Shown: piece by piece, positions 9,242 to 17,471 of the stretch | Layout: every line of letters begins with the position of its first letter | Position numbering within the stretch: the stretch's first letter is position 1 | Assembly (NCBI RefSeq): GCF_009720525.1 | Contig: NZ_CP043930.1 | Span: 2,701,501-2,765,500 of the forward strand | Source: Gimesia benthica | GTDB lineage: Bacteria; Planctomycetota; Planctomycetia; Planctomycetales; Planctomycetaceae | Direction: 5' to 3' | Length of the DNA stretch: 64,000 bases | Notes under the pieces: generated by a model | Database searches by the model: none | What the model was told of the DNA's origin: nothing | What the model saw: the letters and a program-made list of their open reading frames with translations, nothing else | Made by a program: the position numbers and the translations under genes

Positions 9242-9616
9242 TTATAGTGTTACGCCTGATACGGCATTGATCGATTCCATCGACTGCGCATTCAACTGGC
9301 GTGAAAATGACGAGAACAACGTGTCGGAAAACGCATTTCCTTCCTGCGAAGCCAGGTCTTCAGAAATCTGCTGGTCCAGTTGAGACTGAAACATCTCTTC
9401 CGCCTGGCCACCATGAAAATAAGCCGGCTTGCCCTGGGCAGAACGCAGCGCTTTGAACATCTGCTTATAGAACGTACCCGCAACGAATTTCTGGAACGCT
9501 TCCTTCAACTCCGGCGAACTCTGACCGGGCTGCTGTAATTCCGACGGTGCCTGGCTGACAGGTGTCAGCAGAGAACTCTGTTGAATGTTGTTTTGAATTC
9601 CAGACAGGGGGGCCAT
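9242..9616 (-). CDS. flgJ: FlgJ-type rod-binding protein (no muramidase)
   Basis: The 124-residue protein corresponds to the N-terminal half of FlgJ, which caps and assembles the rod. Residues 35-110 match: FVAGTFYKQMFKALRSA, then GGQAEEMFQSQLDQQISEDLA. The muramidase domain of enterobacterial FlgJ is absent, as in many phyla where another enzyme cuts peptidoglycan. It lies after flgI, in the same order as in proteobacterial flg operons. Confidence 0.85.
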   Translation of the reverse strand: MAPLSGIQNNIQQSSLLTPVSQAPSELQQPGQSSPELKEAFQKFVAGTFYKQMFKALRSAQGKPAYFHGGQAEEMFQSQLDQQISEDLASQEGNAFSDTLFSSFSRQLNAQSMESINAVSGVTL

Positions 9617-9661
9617 GGCTGGTGATCCTTGTGAAAATGATTCGAATGAAATACCGGCTTC

Positions 9662-10747
9662 TTAGTGTTCATCATATTCCGCGTGCAGTTTTCCGGAACG
9701 ATGCAACTCGCGGATAATGCTGATCACATCTTCGGTAGGCACGCGCAACTGATTCAACGCCTCGACCAGTTCCTGCAGTCGTTGCGTATTCTGCTGACCT
9801 GGCTGTCCATTAACCGGCACAAAGCCTCCCGGCAGCCCCCCCTCGGCCGGATTACCAATGCCTACGGTCAGATTCTTATGTGAGATCACCACCGGGCTGA
9901 TTTCGACTTCGCCGGTGACGACAACGGTTTGTGATTTAGGATTGACCACCACCCGGGCCTGCTGGTGCGGACGATCGATGCCGACCTCCATCACAGCTGC
10001 AATAAACTCGACCGGTGATTCGATATACTGACGGGGAATCCGGATAAACACCCGGCCCGGCCCCTGGGCAATCGCCAGTTGACTGTTCCCTGCTTCAAAA
10101 CTGAATTCGGCATTGATGACACGGGCGACTTCACTGGCAGTGTGAAAGCCTGCATGACGCTTATCGACAAGCAACGTAATCGAACGGGTCCGACGATCGA
10201 TAAACGAAAGTTCGAAGTCCCGCTCCATCACCAGGCCGTTGATAATCTTCCCGGTTGCCAGTGAAAGTTCGTCTTCCAGAATCACAGCTCCGGAACAGAG
10301 ACCGGCGAACACTTCGTTACCGATTTCCGGTGTCGCTACCGGTGCGACCAGCAGACGACCGCCCCGCAGACTTTTAGCTCCCAACATGGAACTGACGAAG
10401 CAATCCAGCTTCTGCCCTTTCCGAATTCCACTGGCAGGAATCGTGGCTTCAATCATGACCAGTGCCACGTTATTCGCGGCAGCCAGATCCTTGAGATCGA
10501 CCACCGGATTATTTAAGTGCTTGAGTGCTGCGGCCAGGCTGCGGATCGTCGGCAGATTCTTGGGCCCATCTCCCGTCCCGTCGAGCCCGACTACCAACCC
10601 CATGCCTGTGAGCTTAATCTCCCGCATGCCATACACGCTGCAGATATTCTCCACGCGCGTACGTGCCTGCAGTTCCTGTTGCGAACAGGTCAGCATTCCG
10701 AGGAACAGCAGACAGACGATAACAGATTGGAAGAACCGGGCAGACAT
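9662..10747 (-). CDS. flgI: Flagellar P-ring protein FlgI
   Basis: FlgI forms the periplasmic P ring around the rod. Residues 1-27 are a signal peptide starting MSARFFQSVIVCLLFLGML. The mature protein has the FlgI hallmarks: LTGMGLVVGLDGTGDG, NVALVMIEATIPASGIRKGQ, LLVDKRHAGFHTASEVARVI, and a C-terminal segment ending in DVISIIRELHRSGKLHAEY. The ATG at 10747 is preferred because the signal peptide starts there. A TTG at 10783, 3 bp after the flgH stop, would add 12 residues but has no ribosome binding site. The length of 361 is normal. The window holds a second FlgI-like protein at 53.3-55.3 kb. Confidence 0.95.
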   Translation of the reverse strand: MSARFFQSVIVCLLFLGMLTCSQQELQARTRVENICSVYGMREIKLTGMGLVVGLDGTGDGPKNLPTIRSLAAALKHLNNPVVDLKDLAAANNVALVMIEATIPASGIRKGQKLDCFVSSMLGAKSLRGGRLLVAPVATPEIGNEVFAGLCSGAVILEDELSLATGKIINGLVMERDFELSFIDRRTRSITLLVDKRHAGFHTASEVARVINAEFSFEAGNSQLAIAQGPGRVFIRIPRQYIESPVEFIAAVMEVGIDRPHQQARVVVNPKSQTVVVTGEVEISPVVISHKNLTVGIGNPAEGGLPGGFVPVNGQPGQQNTQRLQELVEALNQLRVPTEDVISIIRELHRSGKLHAEYDEH

Positions 10748-10785
10748 GATGAATTTCCGTATTCGTTTAACAAATAGACTCAAAA

Positions 10786-11703
10786 TTAAAACGGGAAGAA
10801 CCAGTCGTACAACACCACGCCCCAGGGACGCTTCGTACTCTGGTAAACTTTCCCGCGCTGGTGTTTGACGATATCCAGGTTCGCAATGTTTTCACTCAAT
10901 GCTGTATTGTCGCGATTGACATCTTTACTGCGAATCTCTCCCGTCAGCCGATATTCCCAGACATCCCGATTACTGCGAATGCTCTTGCGGGCTTCCAGGA
11001 TCAGATTACCATTCGGGCGAATATCAACCACGGTCGCGGCGATGCGGTACTGAATCCCTTCGCGGTCCGCCACCTGACCAGTACTCTGCAGGCGTCCCTG
11101 CAACTGCGTGTCAATCTTGGGACTGTTCAAGGCAGCGGGTGCCAGGTTTCCGGCGTTATCAATTCGCATGAACTCTTTGAGTTCCGCTTTCAGAGTTTCG
11201 GTACGGTTCCGGTTAAAACGGGAATCGATGGTCACGCTTGATTTTTCATCTACCATAATCGTGATGATGTCGTGCACCTTGACAACAATCGGCTCAGGCG
11301 CGGGTACGTAGATCAGCGAATAATCACGCAGCAGTGGTGGCTTGGGCGAGGGCGTATACAGGTCACCTTGCCCGAATGTATTCGCCAGGGACTCGGTCAC
11401 TTCCATCGCCTCGGATGAGTATTCAAACTGATTCATACGGGCGGCCAGACGTTCCGGCGGCGTGACGGGTTTGTCTGCCTTCTGACGCAATGCTTCGATG
11501 TTACTCAGTTCGGAAGTACCCTGGGTGGATCGTATTGCAGTGCTCTGATTGGCCTGCGCGGTGTTCTGCACAGCTGGACCCTGTGCCCGCACGACGCTCG
11601 AACAAAACAATACGATACATCCCAGGGAAATCGCCTCCCGTAATACTGCCAGCTTTCTTCTTCGCTGGCAGGTTCGCACACTGATTCCTCTGAGTGACTT
11701 CAT
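10786..11703 (-). CDS. flgH: Flagellar L-ring protein FlgH
   Basis: FlgH forms the outer-membrane L ring. The C-terminal two thirds match the family: VHDIITIMVDEKSSVTIDSR, then LQGRLQSTGQVADREGIQYR, NLILEARKSIRSN and IANLDIVKHQRG. The start overlaps the flgA stop (ATGA), so the two are translationally coupled. Residues 1-41 are a signal peptide with a likely signal peptidase I site after VVRA. The two cysteines in the hydrophobic part do not form a good lipobox, whereas most FlgH are lipoproteins. An L-ring gene implies an outer membrane like that of Gram-negative bacteria. Confidence 0.93.
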   Translation of the reverse strand: MKSLRGISVRTCQRRRKLAVLREAISLGCIVLFCSSVVRAQGPAVQNTAQANQSTAIRSTQGTSELSNIEALRQKADKPVTPPERLAARMNQFEYSSEAMEVTESLANTFGQGDLYTPSPKPPLLRDYSLIYVPAPEPIVVKVHDIITIMVDEKSSVTIDSRFNRNRTETLKAELKEFMRIDNAGNLAPAALNSPKIDTQLQGRLQSTGQVADREGIQYRIAATVVDIRPNGNLILEARKSIRSNRDVWEYRLTGEIRSKDVNRDNTALSENIANLDIVKHQRGKVYQSTKRPWGVVLYDWFFPF

Positions 11704-12839
11704 TTGGACCTCCCCCCTCTTTGAATTTCGTATACGGTCTGCACCTGACCGCCTCGCGAGGGACCAGCTGACTCGGTCGTACCGGAGATGAACTGGATTC
11801 CCGTCGACTGGGGCATCTGGCTGGACGGACGGTAATTCACTTCGGTCTGGTTGTAACCGGTCACCGTCGCCGTCAAACGATCGCGGCCTTCCAGAGCGAT
11901 CAGTGTGATCTGATCCCCCATGGAACCATCACCGCGTGCCCGCATTTCGCGGCGGACAGAAATGCCGCCCCGTCGGGCATACACGGTTACGATCGCACCA
12001 TCACGTACCAGGGGGACTTCGATCAGGTCTTCGGTTCGCATCGGCTGCGTCTGATAGACAGTGCGGGTCAGTTCGCGGCCAATTACCTGCCGCGGATCGC
12101 TGATCCCTTTCTGATCTTTTTCGGGTCGCATCCAGACCAGGTCGTCGGCGCGAACCACTGTACCCCGATTTAATGTGTATTTGGCTGCCAGAATTTCCGG
12201 CACTCGTTGGATCTGACAAACCACCCGCACCTGTCGGACCATACCCTGAGCATCTTTCAACTGTAGCAGAACAGGTTGCTCGGTCTGACGGTTCAGATCC
12301 AGCTGTGAAAAGTAAAAGCCATCGGCCCGGGTTTCACGTACCACAGGCACGTCTGCCGGCTGCAATCGGACCGAGACCGTAAAATGGCTGGCCTGGGGAG
12401 CAGTCCGGCTGATCCAGTTCTGGAGTGCCTGCTGGACTTTTTCTTCAGTCTGCTGCAACTCCTGCTGTGTCGCGACCTTCTTAACCTGGGGCTCTTCCCG
12501 CGGGCTTTCAGAACTGACACGGATCTGGCTGCGTCCTGTTAACTCCAGCCGGCTCAAGTCAACGCCCAGTGCCTGCAGGCGACTGCGGATTTGTGAAACC
12601 GTGATAACCTGGGTGCGCCCCTGCGCCGGTGCAGGCTGCAGGATCATCGCCTGCATACGGGCGGCTTCCGCTTCATCCGCGTTCAGCACGTCAGCCACAT
12701 CGCCCAGACGTACCACGGACGAATTCACGACCGCGGTCGCCTTCAGCCGCAGAATCTCAGCCCGCACATCACACGTGTGGCTCAGACAGCAGGCTGTCAG
12801 CAACAGACTTAAAACGGATTTGGCCCAGATACGATTCAT
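11700..12839 (-). CDS. flgA: FlgA, P-ring assembly chaperone
   Basis: FlgA is the periplasmic chaperone for FlgI. A signal peptide (about 1-28) precedes an N-terminal part with SSVVRLGDVADVLNADEAEA. The C-terminal part contains the SAF-like fold typical of FlgA: ILAAKYTLNRGTVVRADDL, IGRELTRTVYQTQPMRTEDL and VTVYARRGGISVRREMRARG. The 379 residues exceed the usual 220-250 because an extra N-terminal half (about 30-200) is present. The ATG at 12839 is preferred over a TTG four codons earlier, and neither has a clear site. It sits between flgG and flgH, which is common outside enterobacteria. Confidence 0.9.
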   Translation of the reverse strand: MNRIWAKSVLSLLLTACCLSHTCDVRAEILRLKATAVVNSSVVRLGDVADVLNADEAEAARMQAMILQPAPAQGRTQVITVSQIRSRLQALGVDLSRLELTGRSQIRVSSESPREEPQVKKVATQQELQQTEEKVQQALQNWISRTAPQASHFTVSVRLQPADVPVVRETRADGFYFSQLDLNRQTEQPVLLQLKDAQGMVRQVRVVCQIQRVPEILAAKYTLNRGTVVRADDLVWMRPEKDQKGISDPRQVIGRELTRTVYQTQPMRTEDLIEVPLVRDGAIVTVYARRGGISVRREMRARGDGSMGDQITLIALEGRDRLTATVTGYNQTEVNYRPSSQMPQSTGIQFISGTTESAGPSRGGQVQTVYEIQRGGRSK

Positions 12840-12882
12840 TACAGATTTCAAATTTCTATGGTTTGTCGGTCAGAGAGTCAGC

Positions 12883-13683
12883 TTAGAAACGACGCAGATT
12901 CGTAACGGTCTGCAGTGTCTGGTCGGCTGCCTGTACCACCTGACTGTTCAACTCAAAGTTGCGCTGTGTTTTAATCAGTTCGACCAGTTCCCGTACGGGT
13001 TCCACATTCGACTGTTCCAGGAAACCCTGTCGTAACTGGCCGCGTCCTTCTGTCCCCGGGTTACCGATCTGTGCGTTACCGGAGCCGGTCGTTTCGGTAT
13101 ACAGGTTGTCTCCCTGACGCAGCAGACCCTGGTTATTGATGAAGCGGGCAATCTGAATGTTGCCGGCGATCTGAATCTGTGTGGATCCCTGCTGCTGATA
13201 ACTCACGACACCATCCCCGGAAACCGTCACGTTAATCGCATCCTGGGGAATCGAAATGTTCGGCTGCAGAAGATAACCCTTGTCCGCGGAGGCCATGACC
13301 AGGTTACCGTTTGCGTTGAGTGTGAAGTTTCCGGCCCGCGTGTAGAGATCCTGGGTGCCGTCGTTCACCTGGAAGAAGCCGTCTCCCACGATGGCCAGGT
13401 CATAAAGTCCGTTCGAAGGCACGATTGATCCCTGACTGAAATCACCTTCCGTGCTCTGAACGCGAACACCAATACCAAGGTCGGTGCCAGTGGGGGTGAT
13501 GTTTCCCTGGTTGTCCTGCACACCGGGCAGTTTGAAATGCTCGTAGAAGATGTCTTCAAAATTCGCGCGGTTCTGCTTGTAAGCAGTGGTACCCGCGTTG
13601 GCCAGATTGTTGGCAATGGTATCGAGATTGAAGCTGTTCGCTGCCATTCCCGTCGCACTGGAATACAGGGCTCTGATTGCCAT
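12883..13683 (-). CDS. flgG: Flagellar distal rod protein FlgG
   Basis: FlgG builds the distal rod. Residues 1-40 carry the rod-protein signature with NLDTIANNLANAGTTAYKQ. The C-terminus has VEPVRELVELIKTQRNFELNSQVVQAADQ, diagnostic for FlgG. The middle has the FlgG-specific GDGFFQVNDGTQDLYTRAGNF segment. The length of 266 residues is typical. The start has a strong AAGGAG site. It follows flgF by 71 bp. Confidence 0.96.
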   Translation of the reverse strand: MAIRALYSSATGMAANSFNLDTIANNLANAGTTAYKQNRANFEDIFYEHFKLPGVQDNQGNITPTGTDLGIGVRVQSTEGDFSQGSIVPSNGLYDLAIVGDGFFQVNDGTQDLYTRAGNFTLNANGNLVMASADKGYLLQPNISIPQDAINVTVSGDGVVSYQQQGSTQIQIAGNIQIARFINNQGLLRQGDNLYTETTGSGNAQIGNPGTEGRGQLRQGFLEQSNVEPVRELVELIKTQRNFELNSQVVQAADQTLQTVTNLRRF

Positions 13684-13754
13684 CGGTTGTCTCCTTACTT
13701 CCTCAAGTTCTGTAACGGATTACAGAGCTAAAATTGTCTTTGATTGTTTGATTT

Positions 13755-14528
13755 CTATCTGCGGGGCATGCTTTGTATCAGACGGCCCAGGGAGTCATCC
13801 TGCAGTTTGATCATGTTGATGTTAGACTCGAACATCCGGGTAGATGTCACCAGTTCCATCATCTCCTCGATGGAGTTGGTGCCGGACGCTTCCAGAAACC
13901 CCTGTTCGATCGTGACCGGCCCTTTGGCCTCGGAAACACGACCTTCAGTGGTGTAGAGGCTGTTTCCCATTTTGACGAGTTCGTTAAGCGACGATGGCAT
14001 CACGATCGCAATCTGTCCCCGGGTTCCCAGCGCCTGTCCTTGGGCGTCAAAGGGAGTCACTAGACCATCGGGAGAAATTTCCATGCGAACGGCATCGACG
14101 GGCAGTGTAATTTCCTGGCCGTTGGTATTCAGCAGAGGCAGCCCCTGATCGGCAGTCACAACGCGGCGCTTACTGTCCAGAGAAAGGGACCCGTTGCGAG
14201 TCAGATAGGAGTTTTGAGAATTGCCGACCTGGAAGAAACCCTGCCCTTTTAAGGCCAGGTCAAAATCGCTTTCGGTCGAGATCATGGCCCCGTTTTCGAA
14301 ATTGGTCGTCATCACTTCCAGAGTGATACCACCACTGTGGTTTTGCAGATCTCCGGGAAGAGGCGCCAGGGGAGCCTGTTTCTCGTCGGCAGGCGGGTTC
14401 ATGCGAAAAATGGGTATATCACGCTTGAATGAAGTCGTATTCGCATTCGCCATATTGTTAGCCAGCACATCCATTCGCACTGAATTTGCATCAGCGCCTT
14501 GTGCTGAGAGGTACATGCCGTAAATCAT
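13755..14528 (-). CDS. flgF: Flagellar proximal rod protein FlgF-like
   Basis: This second rod protein has the N-terminal motif VRMDVLANNMANANTTSFK and a C-terminal segment FLEASGTNSIEEMMELVTST, closely related to FlgG but shorter in its variable parts. Its place directly before flgG and its 257 residues fit FlgF. It is the first gene of the nine-gene flagellar run. Its start codon is preceded by a leader that can trap the ribosome binding site in a 12-bp stem (14529-14641), so its translation is probably regulated. Confidence 0.9.
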   Translation of the reverse strand: MIYGMYLSAQGADANSVRMDVLANNMANANTTSFKRDIPIFRMNPPADEKQAPLAPLPGDLQNHSGGITLEVMTTNFENGAMISTESDFDLALKGQGFFQVGNSQNSYLTRNGSLSLDSKRRVVTADQGLPLLNTNGQEITLPVDAVRMEISPDGLVTPFDAQGQALGTRGQIAIVMPSSLNELVKMGNSLYTTEGRVSEAKGPVTIEQGFLEASGTNSIEEMMELVTSTRMFESNINMIKLQDDSLGRLIQSMPRR

Positions 14529-14641
14529 TTAGATACCTGTTATGAACCGCCGCCATCTGAATAAATAGACAGTAACGATGTCAACGAGTTTCGATAGACA
14601 CTTCCCCCCGTCTATCTATCGGAACTCGCTAACAGGTATCT
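14529..14641 (-). promoter_or_regulatory. Structured flgF leader with sequestered RBS
   Basis: Positions 14531-14542 and 14630-14641 are perfect 12-bp inverted repeats. The proximal arm contains the AGG ribosome binding site and ends 2 bases before the flgF ATG. Between the arms, 14585-14599 and 14610-14628 form a second stem (6 bp, one mismatch, 7 bp, plus wobble pairs). Its loop in RNA is GGGGGGAAGU, which contains GGA, the core of CsrA binding sites. csrA is the next gene upstream. The pairing is seen directly. Control by CsrA or by another switch is inferred. Confidence 0.6.
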
Positions 14642-14976
14642 TTAATATAATCGGAAAAAAGAGTTTATTTCTCCTATTTTCACATCTGCAAGTAATTCGG
14701 ACTCGCGTATGTGCCGGCATGCCCTAATCAATGTCTGGCCGATGAATGTCTGGGCACTAGAACCGTCTCTAAAAGATGATCAGTTGGCTGCTGTCAAACC
14801 AAGGCATATAGAGAACATGGAGAACAAAAAAGATACTGCTCCCACGAGAGAAATATAATAGCATCGGTCCGTTGTAAACTGACCTGGAAGGTCCAGAATT
14901 CTCCGCCAGATCAATTAACAACCATAGTGGCTCTTCAGCAACCAGCGCCTGATCAATCAGCGATCATTGCGATCAA
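14642..14976. other. Intergenic region between csrA and the flgF leader
   Basis: No gene is seen. It holds the probable flgF promoter region (minus strand: TTGCAG at about 14691-14686 and TAAACT 18 bases later, weak), a near-perfect short direct repeat AATGTCTGG at about 14730 and 14745, and four GATC sites within 14950-14980. None of these is strong enough for a separate call. Confidence 0.4.
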
Positions 14977-15177
14977 TTATAAACCACAGCTCTGCAGGGG
15001 TTCACATTCGACTTCAAACTGGGTGACCAGCTTACGAATTTCAGCGCGATTCACCTGAACATCATCAGGTGCTTCAACCCCCAGACGTACTCGATTCCCC
15101 TTTACTGACAGCACTTTGATCGAGATATTGTCGTTAATCACAATCTCTTCATCCTTGCGTCTTGTGAGCACTAACAT
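14977..15177 (-). CDS. csrA: Carbon storage regulator CsrA
   Basis: CsrA is a homodimeric RNA-binding protein that blocks or stabilises mRNAs at GGA motifs and often governs flagellar genes. The 66-residue protein starts [18 protein letters not shown] and continues with [26 protein letters not shown], covering all five strands and the helix of the fold. The RNA-contacting residues (L4, R6 and the segment around [12 protein letters not shown]) are present. The ATG at 15175-15177 has an AAGGAG site 7 bases upstream, so the longer in-frame extension is rejected. The tail is short and acidic. It sits just upstream of the flagellar operon, on the same strand. Confidence 0.97.
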   Translation of the reverse strand: MLVLTRRKDEEIVINDNISIKVLSVKGNRVRLGVEAPDDVQVNRAEIRKLVTQFEVECEPLQSCGL

Positions 15178-15273
15178 AGTGGACTCCTTTCTTAAGTTCA
15201 TTCCTTTGATAAATCTAACCAAGCCCTACTCAGTAGAGTGAAAGAGTTACATCCATCTCTAGAGATTATACGC

Positions 15274-15289
15274 AGCAAACAAAGTTCCA
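15274..15289 (-). promoter_or_regulatory. Candidate sigma54-type promoter of csrA
   Basis: On the minus strand the sequence reads TGGAACTTTGTTTGCT. It has the GG and GC of the -24/-12 elements exactly 10 bases apart and TTGCT in the -12 box. Two positions differ from TGGCACG-N4-TTGCW. Transcription would start about 85 bases before csrA. A TATAAT at 15270-15265 overlaps the region and is an alternative. Confidence 0.35.
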
Positions 15290-15408
15290 GTTTGCAGAAA
15301 AATCGAAATTTTTAAAATATTTATCATAACCCTTAAAGTTTACTGAATGATGCGACACGACACCGCACTAACCCTATTCCACCCCCTTTAACATGCCCTG
15401 AGAGTCAC

Positions 15409-15451
15409 GCAAAATGCTTCACTATTTTGGCACAAAAGTGAAGCATTTTGC
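15409..15451. repeat. 15-bp perfect dyad upstream of csrA
   Basis: The arms 15409-15423 and 15437-15451 (GCAAAATGCTTCACT and its complement) are perfect inverted repeats. The 13-base centre can add four more pairs. There is no T-tract on either side, so it is not a standard terminator. It lies between the divergent csrA and the secreted-protein gene and could be an operator or an RNA hairpin. Confidence 0.7.
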
Positions 15452-15466
15452 AGCAGTGTGGTAAAC

Positions 15467-15530
15467 TTGCAGTAGATCGATACACAAACCTGACTGCGAG
15501 CCAGTCAGGCCAATGGTCGATATATGCAGG
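15467..15530 (+). ncRNA. Possible structured leader of the 15590 gene
   Basis: A hairpin of 8 bp with a 5-base loop (15489-15496 with 15502-15509) is enclosed by a looser stem in which TGCA and ATCGA of 15468-15480 pair with TCGAT and TGCA of 15518-15527. It lies about 60 bases before the start codon of the downstream gene. It does not match a riboswitch class that I recognise. Confidence 0.3.
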
Positions 15531-15589
15531 TAACGCAATCAGAGGCTCAATACTACTTATTCAGTCAACTACCCAGGGGGGAAAGTCCC

Positions 15590-16249
15590 ATGCTACTCGT
15601 TCCAAGGTCTTACCTGACCGCACTCATATTAGCAGGTCTGTGCATTCCACCCACACTTCAGGCTGCAGACCCTCCAAAGGGCACCGCACTGCCCGAAGTG
15701 ATTCCTGACGACGCCATGCCTCCCAAAAAACTTCCGAAGCTCTCAGAAGTCATGAGCATTGCCCGGGAGTATTTCACAAATCGCAAAGGGTATGAGTCCG
15801 GTGATCTGCTGACCAGCAATGACGTCAAACCTCTGTTTCGGGAACTGCAGCAGGCTGGCTGGAAGGTCAAAGCGGAAAAAGTGATTCTGAGTCGGATGCA
15901 TACCAATAGCGATTTTCTTGCATCGCAGCTGAGTACTCCCAAAGGCGTCAAATTCATGCGTAAAATCGCGAAGATGCCAGGCGGCTACGATCGCCTCGAT
16001 CATCTGCTGAAGATGCCTTATGGCAAACGACGGATCAAAGAGTTCATCGACTCCCCCGGCGGTTACACGATGATTGAATACATGACCACAACCCAAGGGG
16101 GCAAGAACTTGGGAAAATACCTCTCCCAGACCAAGACCGGAAAGGGCTTCAACCAGCCGACAGACATGATCTACACCCAGACAGAGCTGCTGCAGGTGAT
16201 CCAGGAAACATACCAGGCAGAGAACAATCCCAAAGGCAGACGTAAATAG
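15590..16249 (+). CDS. Secreted protein of unknown function
   Basis: The 219-residue protein begins with a clear signal peptide (MLLVPRSYLTALILAGLCIP, cleavage after LQAA). The mature part is basic and probably helical, with a conserved-looking core around FLASQLSTPKGVKFMRKIAKMPGGYDRL and a later MPYGKRRIKEFIDSPGGYTM. The related pieces KMPGGYDRL and DSPGGYTMIEYM suggest an internal duplication. The ATG at 15590 has a GGGGGGAAA site. An upstream in-frame ATG at 15524 has none. It is divergent from csrA and ends at a bidirectional terminator. I do not recognise the family. Confidence 0.8.
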   Translation: MLLVPRSYLTALILAGLCIPPTLQAADPPKGTALPEVIPDDAMPPKKLPKLSEVMSIAREYFTNRKGYESGDLLTSNDVKPLFRELQQAGWKVKAEKVILSRMHTNSDFLASQLSTPKGVKFMRKIAKMPGGYDRLDHLLKMPYGKRRIKEFIDSPGGYTMIEYMTTTQGGKNLGKYLSQTKTGKGFNQPTDMIYTQTELLQVIQETYQAENNPKGRRK

Positions 16250-16281
16250 TCTTCTATCAATCCTGGTATGATCAACGATAT

Positions 16282-16317
16282 AAAAAGCCCCGCACACTTT
16301 TCAGCGTGCGGGGCTTT
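16282..16317. terminator. Bidirectional Rho-independent terminator
   Basis: A 12-bp stem, AAAGCCCCGCAC with its complement (16283-16294 with 16305-16316, allowing one bulged base), is flanked by A on the left and T on the right. It lies between the convergent secreted-protein gene and the HDOD gene and can serve both. Confidence 0.85.
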
Positions 16318-16366
16318 GTCATTTCAATATCGATTCAGAACTAAAGACACAAAGTTTTCAGTGCAT

Positions 16367-17230
16367 TCAGCCTTCGAGATTCACACCGAAGAACTCGGCA
16401 CTTTCAGCAATATCTGCTCGGCATTCTTCGATCATCTGTTCGATTTGTGGTTCTTCAAAGTCAAAGAAAGTGATCAGCAGATCTTCGGCTTCGGCGAATT
16501 CTTCTGAATTCCGGTTCCATAAGGAGCCAGCTAAGAGACTTCCCGTCCGGAGCGCCATTCCCAATGGACAACCGTGCTGACCGGTATCATGGTGATGTTC
16601 AATCGCCACAACCATTTCATGCGGGAGATCCCAGAAATCCATCAGGCGTGCGCCCAACAGAGCATGGTCAAATCCAAAGAACTGACGTTCGCCTTTGACC
16701 AGCGCTTCGCCGTGCGGATAGCTTTCATAAATCAGGCTGTACTGTTCCCGCTCAACCTGAGAAAACACGAGAATCCCCACATCCGCCAGCAGGCCGGCAG
16801 TGTAGGTTTCATCTTTCTTAAGACATTTATGATGGTCTGCCAGATGAGCCGAAATCGAGGCAATCGTCAAAGCACGCTGCCAGTAATCGGCGAAGATTCG
16901 TCCCTTACTCCGTTTAGTCAGTGACTCCACCATGGAGAAGCTGACCGTTAACATCCGGATGGTATCTTTTCCCAGGTAGGACACTGCATGCTTGATGCTC
17001 GTAATCCGACGCGATACACCGTACTTGGCTGAATTGACTACCTGCAGAATTTTGGCAGCCAGTCCCGGATCGTGTTCGATACAGTTTACAATATCATCGA
17101 TCCGGCTCTCAGGATCGCGGGTCAGCTGCAGCACCTGCTGTGCGACCTTGGGTGCGGAATGTAATCGATCCAGACGTTGAACAAAGGCGTCTGCAAGATC
17201 GCCCGGGTCTAAACAATTATCAACTAACAT
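16367..17230 (-). CDS. HDOD domain protein
   Basis: Residues 20-220 form an HDOD domain, a catalytically dead relative of HD phosphohydrolases used as a signalling output module. The sequence has the characteristic start (LHSAPKVAQQVLQLTRDPES), VVNSAKYGVSRRITSIKHAVSYLG and the end LMDFWDLPHEMVVAIEHHHD. The 287-residue protein has no other recognised domain, and the acidic C-terminal 45 residues look like a short tail. It is probably transcribed alone. HDOD proteins often act in motility, chemotaxis or secretion control, and the closeness of the flagellar cluster would fit, but this is inference. Confidence 0.88.
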   Translation of the reverse strand: MLVDNCLDPGDLADAFVQRLDRLHSAPKVAQQVLQLTRDPESRIDDIVNCIEHDPGLAAKILQVVNSAKYGVSRRITSIKHAVSYLGKDTIRMLTVSFSMVESLTKRSKGRIFADYWQRALTIASISAHLADHHKCLKKDETYTAGLLADVGILVFSQVEREQYSLIYESYPHGEALVKGERQFFGFDHALLGARLMDFWDLPHEMVVAIEHHHDTGQHGCPLGMALRTGSLLAGSLWNRNSEEFAEAEDLLITFFDFEEPQIEQMIEECRADIAESAEFFGVNLEG

Positions 17231-17471
17231 GACCGTCCTTCTCTCTGTTCTCAGGCTCTCTATATATGTTCTGCCCCTTCAGGGGAACCTCGTTGAAATC
17301 TATCTTTGAGAGCAGCGGGGAACGGCAGAAACTGGAGCGTACGAACCGATTTTTGGATTCTTGGCAGGGACTCTTCCAGTCGTAACGGTCAGCAGTTTTA
17401 TAATGAGAATGGCCAGAACCTTGAGTCCAGAGAAATCCCTCCTCAAGGTCCGAATTTCAGGCCGCCTGGTT

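Noticed and set aside
16282-16317. Reading the strong hairpin as an attenuator of the HDOD gene
   Set aside because: It lies between convergent stop codons and is symmetric with A and T tracts, so a bidirectional terminator is the simpler reading.
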